Below, in pieces: positions 1 through 13,719 of a stretch of DNA of 64,000 bases. This stretch comes from Chaunax sp. Z400. Taxonomy: Eukaryota > Chordata > Actinopteri > Lophiiformes > Chaunacidae. The stretch is from NCBI GenBank assembly GCA_037577475.1, contig CM075189.1:20794339-20858338 (forward strand). The letters run 5' to 3'. Position numbers and translations under genes: made by a program. Each line of letters begins with the position of its first letter. Positions within the stretch are counted from its first letter, which is position 1. Below the pieces are notes generated by a model. It was not told where the DNA came from, ran no database searches, and worked only from the letters and a program-made list of their open reading frames with translations.

Positions 1-1012
1 AAGTCAAATACTGTGGTTATTTTGCATTTGACAGGCCACATCATGTGTTTGTTCAATTGCAAAACTCGTCAGAACACAGAAGGCAAATATGCAGCCTCTG
101 TCAGATATTTCTGTATCTACCTCAATCTCCTTGAAAAGAAAAATCTTTTATACTTGTTTTGTTGTTGTTATTTTTTGTTATTAAATACAAAGTGAACCAG
201 ATAAGTTCTAGGACTGTGATGCATTTGGCTGATATTAACAGCCATTTTGCAAGATTGTCATACTTGCAGTAAGTATCTTTTTTTATAATTTGTCTAATTT
301 AAACAGAATCTGAAACAATTCAACGAAACTACTGTGGAGGATCATTTTCTAAACTCATTCAACCTTTTCTTTAAGGGGTGGACTGATGAGGCTTTGTCTG
401 TCATACGCATGTAAGAACTCCACCTGTTAACAACACATGGCAGCAGAAGGACAATGTTGTATCATAAACCAGCTTCACACTGAACAAAAACCCACTAACA
501 CCCACTTACATCTGGCTTTTTTGTTGGAAAGAGTACAATCAGCATTCATTCCTAGATCAAATGACTGTGCAATAGTCGTGGGTATTTAATCTCTCCAATT
601 CCGGCATTGAAACATGACTTCCAGGTCGACACCGTAATTTTTGGACTTTTTCCTGCATGATTCTTGGACGCTTTGAAATGAAGCTATGAATAGATGTGCC
701 CAAAACAAAGATGAAACAAACCTTTGTAGTTCAAGAAAACAGTGAGCAATTCATGTTTAAATCCAGCTTGAGTACACCTAAAAGAACTCTTAGCAGCTAA
801 AACTATTCATTATAGATTAAAAAGTCACATTTTCAATTAAATATTTATTCTTTAAAGTGTTGAACTAGAAGGGCACCTAATAGAGAGCATATACCCCAGC
901 CAAGGCCGAAAAGTCCCTTTTAATGAAATTAAGCCCTCATCTAAATTCCAGTAAGAAATGAGCAACATCAAAATGGCTGCACTCATGGTTCAAAGTTGAA
1001 CAGTTTCTTTTT

Positions 1013-1740
1013 GGGCACATGCTCCACTCTTCCATCAGGTTTCATGATAATCTGCCATGTATTTTATATGTAATGATAAAAATGCTGAAAAAAGCCCTAT
1101 CTTGTAATGGCCAAGGAAGATCAGTCCTTTTAATGTGGATCCACCCCAAAATTTGTGGAATTCTTCCAGGACATGCTCCACCCTTCCACCAGTTTCATGG
1201 TAATCCATCAGGTAGTTTATGCATATCAGACAGAAATGTTGAAAAAAGCTGTATCTCTCAATGTTAAAGAAAGTGAAAAAAAAGAAGTCCTGGATCCGCC
1301 CCTTTACCCTCCAAAATGTATTTGGTTCTTTGTTGTCATATGCTGAACCCTCCCACCAAGATTGATGCTGAAAACGCATTATTTCACTTGCTCTAACATT
1401 GTGAGATAGAACTTTTTTCAACATTTCCATTTCCATCTATTACGTGACAGATTTTGATGGAACTTGGTAGAAGGGTTGAGTATTTACCAAAGAAGAACCC
1501 ATTACATTTTGGAGTGGATCCGGACAGAGAGAGGGATGGATTCAAGATATATTTTTTTCTACTTTTTTGAACATTGCAAGATAGGGCTTTGACAGACTTG
1601 ACGGATTACCATAAAACTGGGTAGAATGATGGGGTTTGTGTCACGGAAGAAATCATGCAATTTTGGAGTGGATCCAGTTAAAGGGATGGATCCATGAGTT
1701 TCTGTCACTTCCTTTACTTTTGTGAGAGGACTTTTGATTT
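1013..1740. repeat. four-unit dyad repeat (two direct, two inverted units)
   Basis: Two plus-orientation units (about 1013-1160 and 1168-1330) share ACATGCTCCAC, CTTCCA, TTTCATG.TAATC, TG.TGAAAAAAGC and GGATCC. Two inverted units (about 1385-1540 and 1550-1700) share AACTTTTTTCAACATT or ACTTTTTTGAACATTGC and ATTTTGGAGTGGATCC. A related single unit is at 36725-36860. No coding capacity is seen; the 133-residue minus-strand frame here is a by-product. Confidence 0.75.
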
Positions 1741-3069
1741 AATTTAATTAAAAGTGATAGTTAGGCCTATTGTGTAGGCCCTCTATTGAGTGCCTTTCTG
1801 GTTGTTAATTAATAAAATTTTAGCATTATAAGAAAATGGTTTTGAAATGTGCAGTCTTTACAGAAAAGAAAGAAGAAGAAAAAAAAGAAAATCCACTTTT
1901 CACTTAATTTTTTCTTCACCTGTTGACAATCAAAATCACAAGGCTAATGAAATAATTAACTGATTTGATTTATGCATTTGTTTCTAGCATCTGTCCTTCA
2001 GCCAGAGTGCCTGCTTGGAGTATCTGTTCGAGTTGTTTGACAAAGTACACACTGTAGCCAACTGTTGTCGGAGCTGTAGTCACAAGAGGGTTTACAGTGG
2101 CAGAGCATAAAGTGAATACATCTACCCTTTCTGCTTATTTGAATAAAACTGAACTCAAGTCAACTTTCTCCCATTTCTATCTTGTGTTAGATCTCTCTGC
2201 ACTCACTCCTATCTCAGCATTAATATCAGTACGTCAAAGCCACAACCTTGAGGTGAAATACAGTCCCATTTTATTCGAATTTGAATGGGACCACAAGAAG
2301 CTTGAAAACTGTGAGATTCTGGTGCTACATTTGCAGAAGGGCAGAGGAAAACCAATAAAACATAGATCCTCAGAGGCTGAGCATATTCTTATCATCACCT
2401 TTTTAGCCTTTCAGGAATTAAACACTCCTACATCGATCTACTGGGGTTGTTTGTTTGGATGCACAGGGAGGGACAGCTAGAAGTTAACACTTAATATCTG
2501 TCTTTAAATGTTCAAAAAATACATTAAATGAGTTAGTTTGTCATTGAACGCAAATGTGTATCATTTTTCAATTTAAGGTTCAATTAAGCCCCACTATAAT
2601 CTTATTTAATCTCAAACAAAGACGTAAAACCATGTTTCCATCAATTCTGCGCCGTATCAGTAGCTTTGTCATTGGCATTCTAAAGTGGACCAACTAAATG
2701 TCTAGAAATTAAATGAGCAAAAAAGGTGTATGGTGGTTAGGACAATTGCTTTGCAGAGAGAGGGGGTGGGGCTGGAGAGGGAGGCAGGAGAGGGAGGAAT
2801 ACACAAACAGGTTGTTCCGGGGCCTGGGGAATAAGGAGGAGAGGGTGTGGAGAGCAGACAGAAAGAAAAATAAGATGGAGGACCACAGAAGACGGTTTAA
2901 CACGGAGCTTCATGGAAAGGAGATTTGAGTCTTTTTGCCACCATCGTCATAACTGCTGCTGACTTTTAGCATAATTCCACACACACAGCGATATACTTAC
3001 ACACTCACAGGCGGTCAATCGCAGTTTTACTCTGAGCCAAACAGCAAATGAGCACTTTCATCCTTGCTT

Positions 3070-3459
3070 TAATCTCTCGGTCTCCAGATTCTTCCTCTCC
3101 TTTCTCTTCTGTCTGTCCAACTTTTAACAATTTAACTCTTGTTCTTCACTAATACATCAAACAATCCAGCCCCCATCTTTCTATTCCTCTCTCGCCCTTT
3201 TCCCCCCCTCAGCGTAATGACTTACCTCCCAAGAAAGAAGAAGAGCACACTCCAGCTTGTTGTTTTGTGGTCCCAGCAAATTTAGTCCTGCGTCTCACTT
3301 CTCCACCCTCAACTCTCTTTCACTTTGTCTCTGTCTCTCGCTCAATCTTTGTCACCCCTCCCTCCCTCTCTATCTCCCTCTCTGCACCTTCCCTCCATCT
3401 CTCTGACACCTTGCACTCTTCTCCACTCTTCTCCCGTCAACTTACCCTCCCTCTTCCCT

Positions 3460-3490
<31 letters not shown>
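3070..3490. repeat. pyrimidine-rich (C/T) tract
   Basis: Strong C/T bias on the plus strand, with CTCTCT runs near 3360-3485. Low-complexity DNA that creates spurious Ser/Leu-rich frames. Confidence 0.85.
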
Positions 3491-3711
3491 GTATGTAATT
3501 GTATAACTTATCACCCTGATCCCTTCCCCACTTCCATAATTGGTGCATCTCAGCAGCAGATGCTAACAATCTTTATTAAGCTGCTCAGTGGAAGCTGTTA
3601 CAGTTAGTTATCCAATACCAATAAGAAAAATAAAAAATAAACTGTTTGCCTCTATGTCTATGTGAGTTGTCTGTGTTTGTTTCTGCCCATGCAACAGCTG
3701 TGGCCAATGCA

Positions 3712-3714
<3 letters not shown>

Positions 3715-3766
<52 letters not shown>
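3715..3766. repeat. (CA)n microsatellite
   Basis: Uninterrupted (CA)n, about 26 units, flanked by CG-containing variants (cgcgcac). Confidence 0.97.
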
Positions 3767-3771
<5 letters not shown>

Positions 3772-4030
3772 GTTACACTTGATCCACACTCGACACTTGA
3801 CTAGGTGGAGGATACATGTGGGCTCTAACAGATGGTGAAACGCTTTCCCATGAGTATTGACAATTCTCTCTCTTTTTCTCTCTCTCTCTCTAATTAACTA
3901 GGTTTCAGTAACAAACCTTTGGGCTTTGCCGTAACCATGGTTACCCAAACTCCATTTTCTCCATTTTCTTCTTGCATGTGTGTCAGTGGGCAAGTACAGT
4001 GTATGTGCATGCACCGCTTAGTGTTCACAT

Positions 4031-4162
<132 letters not shown>

Positions 4163-4209
4163 CCATGTAAGTTTATATGTATGTGAGCGTGTGTTTTTTG
4201 TGTAAGTGT

Positions 4210-4325
<116 letters not shown>

Positions 4326-7300
4326 CAGTGTCTGCAACTGCATGATTGTGCATACACATGAGTATTTTGGTTTTGTTTCCTCACAGGGCTCAGAGGCTGA
4401 TCTCAAGCGCCTATGTCTCTACACAGAGAACAGCAGAATTACATGAGATCATAGTAATTCATCATAGGTCTACTGTACCTTACATAATTCATCAGCAAAA
4501 TGAATTTAAAATGAGATATAGAATAAAAATGAATTCTGTACTGGTACCAGGGAAGGCAAAATAAAATTAAAACAGGATGTGCGATTATTGCTTCTTGAAT
4601 TACTTGGGCAATCTACCATGTACATGATTATGAACTCATACATTGTGTTCATAATAGCCCACCTATGATAGCAAAAGTATATTGAGAAACTACTGGAAGT
4701 CTTGGACACGTTTTCTAAGAGGCTGCAGTGAAATAAAGAAAGAGGATCACTGTAAAGGGTTCAGTATCCTTGAACAGAATTTGGTTGTACGACATATTTC
4801 CTGACAATGTCTGAAGGAAAGAAGTCAGCACATTTTGCATGTCCTTGTTGTCTTGATTCGTCAAATTGAACTTTCCCCTCACAAAGGAATCCACGGTGTT
4901 GTGTTTGGTTGTCCACATCAGAAGAAGGAAAATAGAGCCTTTGAGAGAGAAGTTAAAAATTGTCAGTCTTGGACAGCATCTACAAAACCTGTAGGATGTT
5001 TCCTCCTGTAGTGGAACCAATCACAGTTGCAGCCATGTGGCAATTTTTAATGTTTGCAATGTTCCATAACTCATTTTCATGCATACTAACTACTCTGTTC
5101 ATTTTATTTGGTGCTACTTTCCCTGCTGTGGCTGTCCAAACACAGACAGTATCCTCTCACTGAGAGGTCCAACAGCTACAATGGAGCATGATTACAGAAA
5201 AAAAAAAAAATCTACATAAGTAACTACCAGGCTGTTTTGGCCCAGATGACTCATGTTAAGTTGAAAGTAAAGCCAAGCACCTCCAGCATGTATCTGGAGA
5301 TAATTTTAAGCTGCATAAATATTACTAATGTAGGCAGATATAAATAAAGAAGTAATACACTAAGTAACACCTAATTTTATTTGGTTATGACAGTTATGTT
5401 TAATATGTTATTTGTCCCCAAAACAATTTTCGCCACAATGCCACTGAGACTCTTAACTCTTTATCTGCCTTATTGCTTTTGATTGGACCGTGCAACGGGT
5501 ATTTCCTTGCAACTGATTTATACATGAAGTCTGACTAGAAACGATGAGACATTTCTGAAGTTCAAAAGTGTAATAAAACTTTAAAACTATTAACTAAACC
5601 CTAAATTCTAGTGTAGCAGCAAGAGCCAGACTAGGTCCACAGAAAACATGTAACGCCAGGTCCGTGTGGGCGGGGCCTTGGCTGACATTACTTTCTGATT
5701 TGTTGAGTGAGTATGTCGATGGCACCCCCTGGAAGAAATGACAGGCTGCAAGACTAAACAATGTGGTTTTGATGAGATGTAGTTAGTTAATCTCTCATTT
5801 GAATGAAAAGTGTTTGATGATGAATTGATAAGGCAATTAAGCCTCTCTTTGTTCAGCAAAAGAGAGAAGCTTGGATTCAGACGGTGTCCGCTTTTATTTT
5901 TCTGTTTAGTAAGGAAAAAAGATCTGAGAACATTTACTTTCTTAACATTCTGCAAGTTTGTTTTTGTTTGCTTATTAGACTAAACTCAAAGAGAACCTGA
6001 GAAGCTCCTATACATCTCCAAGCTGATATATCTGCCATGCTAACTAAACATGATAACTAGATATCTCTGCAACATGATATGTAGACTTCTTTGAGATAAC
6101 GTCAAAACTGTTTTTTGGTTTCATATTGTGTTGATAATGTTACTTAATTATTGTCATATCTTACAAATGAGTATCCCAGCGGTGTCACTCTTAATCTACA
6201 TCCTACTGCTAATAAGAGAAGGATGAATGTGAGACTTTTTATTTGTCTGAGGTTTAAAATCTTAATTTGCTTTAAAAAAAAAAAAGCTGTGCATCTGAAA
6301 TAGTCTTACAGTAGTTTTTCTTCAATTCATACTGTATGGAGTCACTTACATAGTATTTAACATATACAGCATATAGTCTGTTTAAAGGCTAAAACAGTTG
6401 GATTTATCATTTATGAGGCAGTGACAGAAGGTGAAAATGTTGAAGAGAAGAGGATTCTTGAGATAGGCATCCGTGGGATATAATCTCTTTACTTCCTTCT
6501 CTAAAACCAACTTGCCTGACTCGCTCATCTCAGTGCCCACTGGCTAAGAGTAACTGAAATAAGAGACATCCCCCGTGTTCTGATGTAACTTTGTCACACT
6601 CAGAGAGCGATTATGTGCTCGACAGATATTCCTAACATGGTCACAGCTGCAAAATTGGATCCATGCGCAGTGAAAGACATAATTTTTATGAGTTTGTGGT
6701 CAAGTGAGATTTTTCTGGAAGCAGGTGAGGAAACGCTTGCATAGGACATGCAACATCTCATCTCCCTTCCAGCAATTTAATTCTATAAACATACTGTACA
6801 TAGTGGTTGATTCAAGTGGCGAGGGTAATGATTTGATACACACTGCTCAGCCAGGCTCCTAGCATTAAGTCTTAACTTTCCATGGCTAGAATTGAGCTCA
6901 TTGCTATTTCATTCAAGCCACTGTCTCCCTGTTATCCAGGTAGAAAATGGTTGTGTAATTGACTATTTTCATCACTAAAAGACAAAGTCGACCATGCTTG
7001 CTTCTTCCCGCTGAGTTGTTTACTTTCTGTTACTTTAGCCTTAGCATGAATTTATTCATGAGCTTTTTAGGCCTTGAAACAACCTGTGCTCATTGTGCTA
7101 ATACTACTCAGCCCGAATTGATGGGACTTAGAAGCTGGTGGCTCTTATTCAATCCATCTAATCAGGGACTGAGCTACAACTGCATCCTGAGGACTGGGTT
7201 TGAGAACCACTCTTGTTGAGAAATAGTGACACCAAAAACAAATTATGTTCTGAGAGTCAAATATGGACACACATTTAAGCAAAAGCCTCAAGTAATTTTT

Positions 7301-8028
7301 GTACACAGAAATCAAATGTTGTGAACTCTCTGTTTTTATTCAAATGCAGTGATGAGTGATTTGTTATTTCACAAGAAATAAACAGGAAATTTGAAGACAC
7401 AGATCCAGCTTGTTTTTTTCTCCTTTCTTTAACACAACGAGGCATTTTTCTACATTTTCTTTGATTTCTTAGGGAATATTTAACCATAATTAATACGTTG
7501 GTATTTATGAGTGTGTGGAATTTGGAACAGAACAGAATAAACATCTGGGTCCACCAGATTTAAATGTTTGGCTGTTACAAATCCAGTCACCTTGAATAAT
7601 GGTTACAGGGCTATTAGTTTCATTGGACCAAAACTGTTGGGCCTTGGCTGAGATAATGCGCTCTACTGAGTGCTCTGCAAGTTATAGTTGTTATTTGGAC
7701 TGCAGTTAACAGTTATTTTCATTGTGAATTCCGCTGTTATCCCTTAAATTAAAAGAGATCTTTGAAAATACACATCACAAGTTCTGAATGCCCAATTTGA
7801 TGTGTTCAAATGTGTTGTTTTGTTTGACTAAAAATGCAAAAATATTCCATTTAGGCTAATGAGCAATATGTGAGATGCTGCAGCCAGAGAATGTTGAATA
7901 CCTTTTTAATTTATTAATTATATTGTCAGTTTTAATGGGCTCTTTGGTTCATTGTCGTTTCTGCTCTTGCTGAGATGTTTTCGGCATGTCTTTTATAATT
8001 AATTTATTTTTTCCTGTCTTTCTCTTAG

Positions 8029-8058
8029 CCAATAAGACTCTGCTTGGTGGAGGTGGAG
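8029..8058 (+). CDS. macrod1: macrodomain gene, exon encoding the GGGG substrate loop (30 nt)
   Basis: A pyrimidine-rich tract ending in tctcttag precedes the exon and a consensus gtaagt donor follows it. The exon enters in phase 1: the first two bases complete an Ala codon, and the last G begins the Val codon finished by the next exon. It encodes (A)NKTLLGGGG(V), the loop that wraps the distal ribose and phosphates of ADP-ribose in MacroD proteins. The human proteins have ANSSLLGGGG here by memory, so the Asn is kept and SS is replaced by KT. The exon is tiny, but its frame match to the next exon makes it convincing. Confidence 0.9.
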
Positions 8059-8867
8059 GTAAGTCACAACCCGTCTGATCTGTTTATTGTGTGTGTTTGT
8101 GTTGGTCAAGCTGCTTGTTGATTAATAGTACAGCTTTGTAGTGCAAATGGTCTCTTTGGACACTAGATAATTTAAAATCTTGTTCTTTTAATCAAAGCAG
8201 GGTTCTATCAGAAGCTTGTGTTTATGTGTTGTATTTTATGCCATGTGAGTGGCAGGTCTGCATTTTTCTTTGTGTTTGGTAGCGGGAGGCTCTTTGTTGT
8301 GGCAGGTGTTCATAGTGCTTTTGCATGCTGCACTGTGTCGGTCCCTCTCAGTTTCTGTGAGTGCACCAAAGTGCAAAGTTGATCATTCATCATATATGGG
8401 TGTGAGGTGTTTCAATGATTTGTTGACTTGGTACTTTGCTGCCTACATGAAATTTTGAAAATCCCTGCTCAGTCAGTACTTGTAATTTATCTGTACAACA
8501 AATGGCAGCCGCATTCACTGACACATACACAAACACACTCTCTTCCACCTGTGTTGTGTGCATACATTTGTTAATCTTTGCAAATTTGGGTGCTGTGTTT
8601 GCCTGTGGTTGTTTTAGTTTTCTTCCCTTGGGCAAATAGCCTTTCAGACCAACTCACTTGCACTGCCATTTTTAACCTTCTAATTTATATATGTGTGGCC
8701 ATGCATGTGTTTTTGCTTTCCAGTCTCCATGGTGACATAACTAGTGACACACCTGTATATTTGTGTGTTTGTATGCCTCCGTGTACATTCGTGTGTCAGT
8801 TCAAAGCAGTGCATGTTCCTTCCTCCTAAAGTCCATTTGTGTGCCTAAAGCATTAAGTCCTTAGCAT

Positions 8868-8868
<1 letters not shown>

Positions 8869-8913
<45 letters not shown>
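8869..8913. repeat. (CA)n microsatellite
   Basis: About 22 perfect CA units. Confidence 0.97.
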
Positions 8914-8916
<3 letters not shown>

Positions 8917-10698
8917 CTCCACCTCGACTGCTATACACCAGCTGAGCCTCAAGCAATAAAAATGGCCTGCATACTCCTGTGTCCTCTGACACACACGCAT
9001 ACACATGCGTGCATGCAGTCAAGCACATTGAAATCTACAGCACATCATTTGATGTTGTCCTCCAGTCTCTGTTGGCTCTACAAAGACAGCTGTTTTTTTT
9101 GGTAAGAGTGTGAATGTACATATCAGACTGTGTGCAGCGGGGGTTTTAAAAAGCCTGTTTCATTTTTCTCTCAGTTTTACAATCCAGATTTCCAAAAAAG
9201 TCAGGACTCTCTGTAAAGAGATTCAATTGAAAACACTACAAGTGAGAATATATCTAAAGGTTAACCTCATTTTGTAAATACAAGTACAGTGCCTATTTTA
9301 AACATGCCTGTTCGGGGTGAGCCGAGTGGTTTGCAGCTCTCTCGTTCTAATGTTAGTAACGTTACATCCAGCATCCAGCAGCAACATAGGCAAAGAAATG
9401 CCTGACTCAGTCTGCAGAGCCCTAAACTATAGAGAGTCAGTATTTTTACTTAAGCTTTTGACTTAAAACGTAAACTGAATTTATTTCCTAACTGGAGTAT
9501 GCAGTTAAAAAAATGATTGACAAATGTTATAAGAGTGGGGCAAAAGAACACGACTAAAACAATTAACAGACTGTATTTACAGTTTAAGCTATTTCCTCAA
9601 GCATGTGGTCATTAAACTAAAAAGAAAATATGAAACGATATCCTGATTTATCATTCTGTGATGAGACAAAATCTCCCACACTTTACAACAGTGGTGTAAA
9701 AAGTACTGCTGATGAACAAATATTTAGAAAATTACAAATGACATACATACTGTGCATACAGACGGACAGAGATTCCTGATATTATAGTTAGATTGACATT
9801 ATAGTTGTCTTTGTACTGTATTCAATCATATTTAGGTTAGAAAGGATTCACAAATCATTGCATTCTGTCTGTTATTGACGGACAGAACTTTTGTGGACTT
9901 GGGTTTGTACATATTCTAAAAGTTCAATTCAACCCCAACATCTGTTCTTTTTTTTTAAAATTTCCAGTAATCGGTTGGAGAAGGTTGCAAATTCAACAAC
10001 CACCATCTTTTTTTGTTTCTCTGTTTCTGTTTCTATATGTCACACTGTACCAATTTCTCCCTTGCTCAGTTTATTTCTTTCATCACTCTCTTACTGTATT
10101 TCCATCTCTCCGTCTCTTTCCAGCTCTGTCCTTGGGGGGTTTGCTAAAGTAGATGGAGCCTACAGAAGGTGTTAATTAGAGAGTAAGTATAGAGACAGGG
10201 GGAAGAGTAGAACAAACGAGAGAGATGGGAGGGAGATGGTGGTTAGACTGAGGAGACAAGGAAGACAAGAGCAATGAAGGTTCAATAGATAATAGACAGA
10301 TACAAGAGCAGGGTCCTTTTTTGGAAAAATTAACAGTACACACCTCCATTCACCAAAATCACACAACGACACACATCAAGCATTCACTGATCTGAAGTGA
10401 GTTGTTGATTTCATCAGAAGTGAGGCCACAAAAGGTCTTCACAGCACTTCTACAGTACTTGGTCTCAAGGGTTATGTGGGTAAATTTCATTCAGTAAGAT
10501 TGAACACACACCTGTAGACTTTGTTTTTGCACTTCAATCGGGAGGAGTGCTGAGCTCACGCAGCACCTCAGCTTCAAACTCAAAGAGAGGACATTAACCT
10601 CATTTTAACCTGGCTGCTGTCGCTCAAACAGTATATTGAGAGAATATCTTCTTTTCTATTCAGAAAATCAATCAAAGCTGAAATTGTAAGCTTGATGA

Positions 10699-10701
<3 letters not shown>

Positions 10702-10729
<28 letters not shown>
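10702..10729. repeat. (AC)n microsatellite
   Basis: About 14 AC units followed by a short CACT pair. Confidence 0.95.
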
Positions 10730-10733
<4 letters not shown>

Positions 10734-13049
10734 TCAAGGGACTGAAAAACGCACCACTTTTTTTATTTGAGCATTTGCTTGTTAGTTTGTGTCATATAAA
10801 AATGATGACTCAGATTTTGGGCCATATTAACTTTTAATGATAATCTTTTAGTCAGTCATTTCAGTCAGTCACAAAAACAAAGAGGCATAAAACGTCAGCA
10901 CCATACATTTCTCAAGTGACACAACTGGAGTACAATCGGTAGTCAGTATTGATTACAGCTGTAATCCTCCTCCTCCTGGATCGACACATCCTCCAGATGT
11001 CATCCTGTGGGATGGCGGCCCACTCTTCACATTTGCTGCTGAATCTGTGGAGTGTGTTCATGTTGTTGCACTCCCTCACTCAACCATCCCCATTGGGCTT
11101 TAGGTTGGAACATTTTTCATTTACATTGTGATTCAAAGTGACGATGGATACAATTTCTATTTGACCTAATTGGAGTCGCTGTGTTCCCATTCATTCATTC
11201 ATTCATTAGAGGGAAGAGAGTAGCGAGTCATGATTGCAGCTAGCAGCACTCTGCAGTGGAGAAGGCTGTTCCAGATGTCTGTTACTGAAAAGGATTCTTT
11301 CTTCTTCACATGTCTCTTAGATGAAAAAACAAAACAAAAGCAGCCAATGCTGACCAATATAAGTTGAGTTTGAGGATTCGAGGTGACAGTTGCCTGTTTT
11401 TCGTGGTTGGTACTTCAGACTTGGAAAAGAGGAATGATAACAGCGACCAGTATTTCATTCAATGCAAATATGGCATGCAGGTATCTGAATCCTTTACAAT
11501 CAGCCACAGCGACAGATCTGAAGTCATACTTGCAGCAACTCTTCACCTGCTATGAAGTGTTGTGCTCGTACAATAACATCTTTTTGATCGAACAGAGAGA
11601 CATTGTTACAAACAGAGGAAGCTGGTATCAAAGAGTCTGTTCGGGGTCTGTGGCGACAGAGTTCACAGGATGTGAAACAACCATGAAGACAGTGCCTGAC
11701 TGTTATTGGTTTAGATGTTCCAAGACTCAGCAGAGAATACATGAGCACGATCCAAATTAAAATTTCATTTTTATGTTGAAGAATAAAAACATCTCTCACA
11801 AAGCTGAAAAGTCGCACTGAAATTATGTGTCCTGACATCTTAATCAATCATCCAACATGAGGATGGGCTTAGATACCCTGTGCTGGAAGTCTTCTGGTCC
11901 CTGTGTGCCTGCAACCTCCTTCTCTGTTTTCATCTTGTCAGGGTGAAGGGAAAAATTCAGATGGAGGACAGGCTGATCTGCTTGCCTTTCAGCACAAGTG
12001 AACAAGAGAGCATGAATTGTGAATAAAGGGTGAGAGCCGAAGATTGGTTTTGGGGTGCCGAGATGAGACGAGCAGCAAAGAGCACTTAGTATACGTTCCA
12101 CAGACAATGTTATCAGTATCTCAGTCACATTCAGCTGTTTCACTTGCGACGGATGTGTTCATGCTTTGGATAAGTTCATGGTAATATTTAACCGGTTGAT
12201 GGGTGTTTGTCTGAATGCATGTTGTGTGTACTCAAGTGCACATACAACTGTGCGTGAAGCAGTGTGCACGTGTGTGCGTGCATCCACCACCAAACCCATC
12301 CTAAACGTTGCCTTGGCAACAAGCTGACTGAAGTAAATGAGTCTTCTGGCTCTGCTGAGGGATTGTGGGAAAGCAATATGCCAGCGTTCCGCCCCATTAG
12401 TTTGACGGACAGCCTGTTTGGCCTATAAGAGGTCAGCTGGCAAGGGCAGCCATATTAGTATTCCACAGGAGAGACCTCTGGATTGGTTTCCTCTAATATC
12501 AACCTACCTGACTGTGTGTGTGTGTGTGGGTGTGTTTGTAAGTGGGTGGAGGAGGCTTGTCCTGCCATATAACATTGCAGTTAGGTGTGTATGTGTGCAT
12601 TTCAGTTTTTGTTTGTGAGTCTTGGTGGGGGTTGCAGGCTCCTTGCCAGGTAAGCATATCAGCAATTATCACCTCCCACTCCCCCTTCTTCTCTGGTTCC
12701 ATCCCTCCCTCAGTCAATGCAGAGCCTGTGAGGGAAAAATGATAATACCTTAACAGGTCAACAGAAGCCAAAACTTAAAAACAAAAAATTTAATCAATTC
12801 TCTGATTAACATTCATTTCCCTTTGTTTTCCCCTCCCTCACTGTTTTCATCTACACACCTGTTTTTGAAAACATTTGCTATCCCTCCAAATCCGTTTCTT
12901 TTTGCTCATCTGTGCTCTCTAATCCCCACCTCGACTCCCTCTGTCTTTATCTCTCTTTTTTATATGTCTGTCCCATCTGTCAATCCCTGGATGATTCACT
13001 AGGAGGAAACCTTGATGTGTGTGTGTGTTATACAGTATACACGGTAAAT

Positions 13050-13247
13050 GTAGTTAAATTGGTTCTCTGCATTTGACCCATCCCCGAGGGGCAGTGAGCG
13101 GCCATTATGGCGCCCTCGGGGAGCAGATTGGGGTTCAGTATCTTGCTCAAGGATACGTCCACATGTAGACTTGGGGAACTGGGCATCGAACCACCGACCT
13201 TCTGATAAGTGAACGACCGCTCTTACCCTCTAAGCCACAGACGCCTC
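13050..13247 (-). mobile_element. tRNA-derived SINE, minus strand
   Basis: Read on the minus strand, the element opens with a tRNA-like head starting GAGGCGTCTG. It has a polymerase III box A (TGGCTTAGAGG, 13237-13227) and box B (GGTTCGATGCC, 13192-13182) at normal spacing. The body (GCTCAAGGATAC on the plus strand, then a CTGCATTTGACCCATCC-type segment) is a familiar dispersed teleost repeat. The head is divergent from any real tRNA and no cloverleaf is claimed. Confidence 0.8.
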
Positions 13248-13668
13248 ATTGTAATGAAGGCTAAATAATTTATGCTGTTTTTTTTTAATGTGGAAATTAC
13301 ACCCTAAAGGATTTTGTGTGTCTCGTAATACAAATTGAGTTCATGACTAATTCATTATAATCTATTGATGTGTTTTGGTGGCATTAGTCATTGCCAATAA
13401 TGGCTGAGTGTTGAGTAGTCCAGGTACCCCATTTGCATGTGATGGAGTCAGTGAAGTATGAACAAGTATCTTTTGACACTGCACTGATGCTAATTTGGTT
13501 AGGGCTTCCCCCATCTCCACTTTGTGAATGAGGGATACATCAATACCGACACACGGCCTTGTATATTGGAGCCACTATGAGTTTGACTTTATCAAATGGA
13601 TGTTGATTTGCAGTGAAGGCACAAATAAAAGAAACATAAAAGGAGCGATCCAGCGATGCAATAGCAAA

Positions 13669-13719
13669 GGTCGAACACATAATACGTTGTCATTTTGACA
13701 ACGTATTATGTGTTCGACC
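13669..13719. repeat. perfect 24-bp inverted repeat with a 3-nt loop
   Basis: The left arm GGTCGAACACATAATACG..(13669-13692) and the right arm (13696-13719) are exact reverse complements over 24 bases, separated by TTT. It lies in an intron and belongs to no recognised repeat. Confidence 0.97.

Noticed and set aside
1977..2092. Possible exon after a tttctag acceptor
   Set aside because: The translation does not match the expected preceding macrodomain segment, and no convincing donor follows.
2097..2480. 127-residue plus-strand open frame
   Set aside because: No recognisable domain, no splice or homology support, and composition similar to neighbouring non-coding DNA.
10921..11110. Possible transposase fragment (CATCCTGTGGGATGGCGGCC region)
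   Set aside because: It is reminiscent of Tc1-type internal sequence, but no motif was clear enough to call.
13182..13247. Possible tRNA gene on the minus strand
   Set aside because: Box A and B are present, but they belong to a SINE head followed by a SINE body, and no proper cloverleaf is evident.
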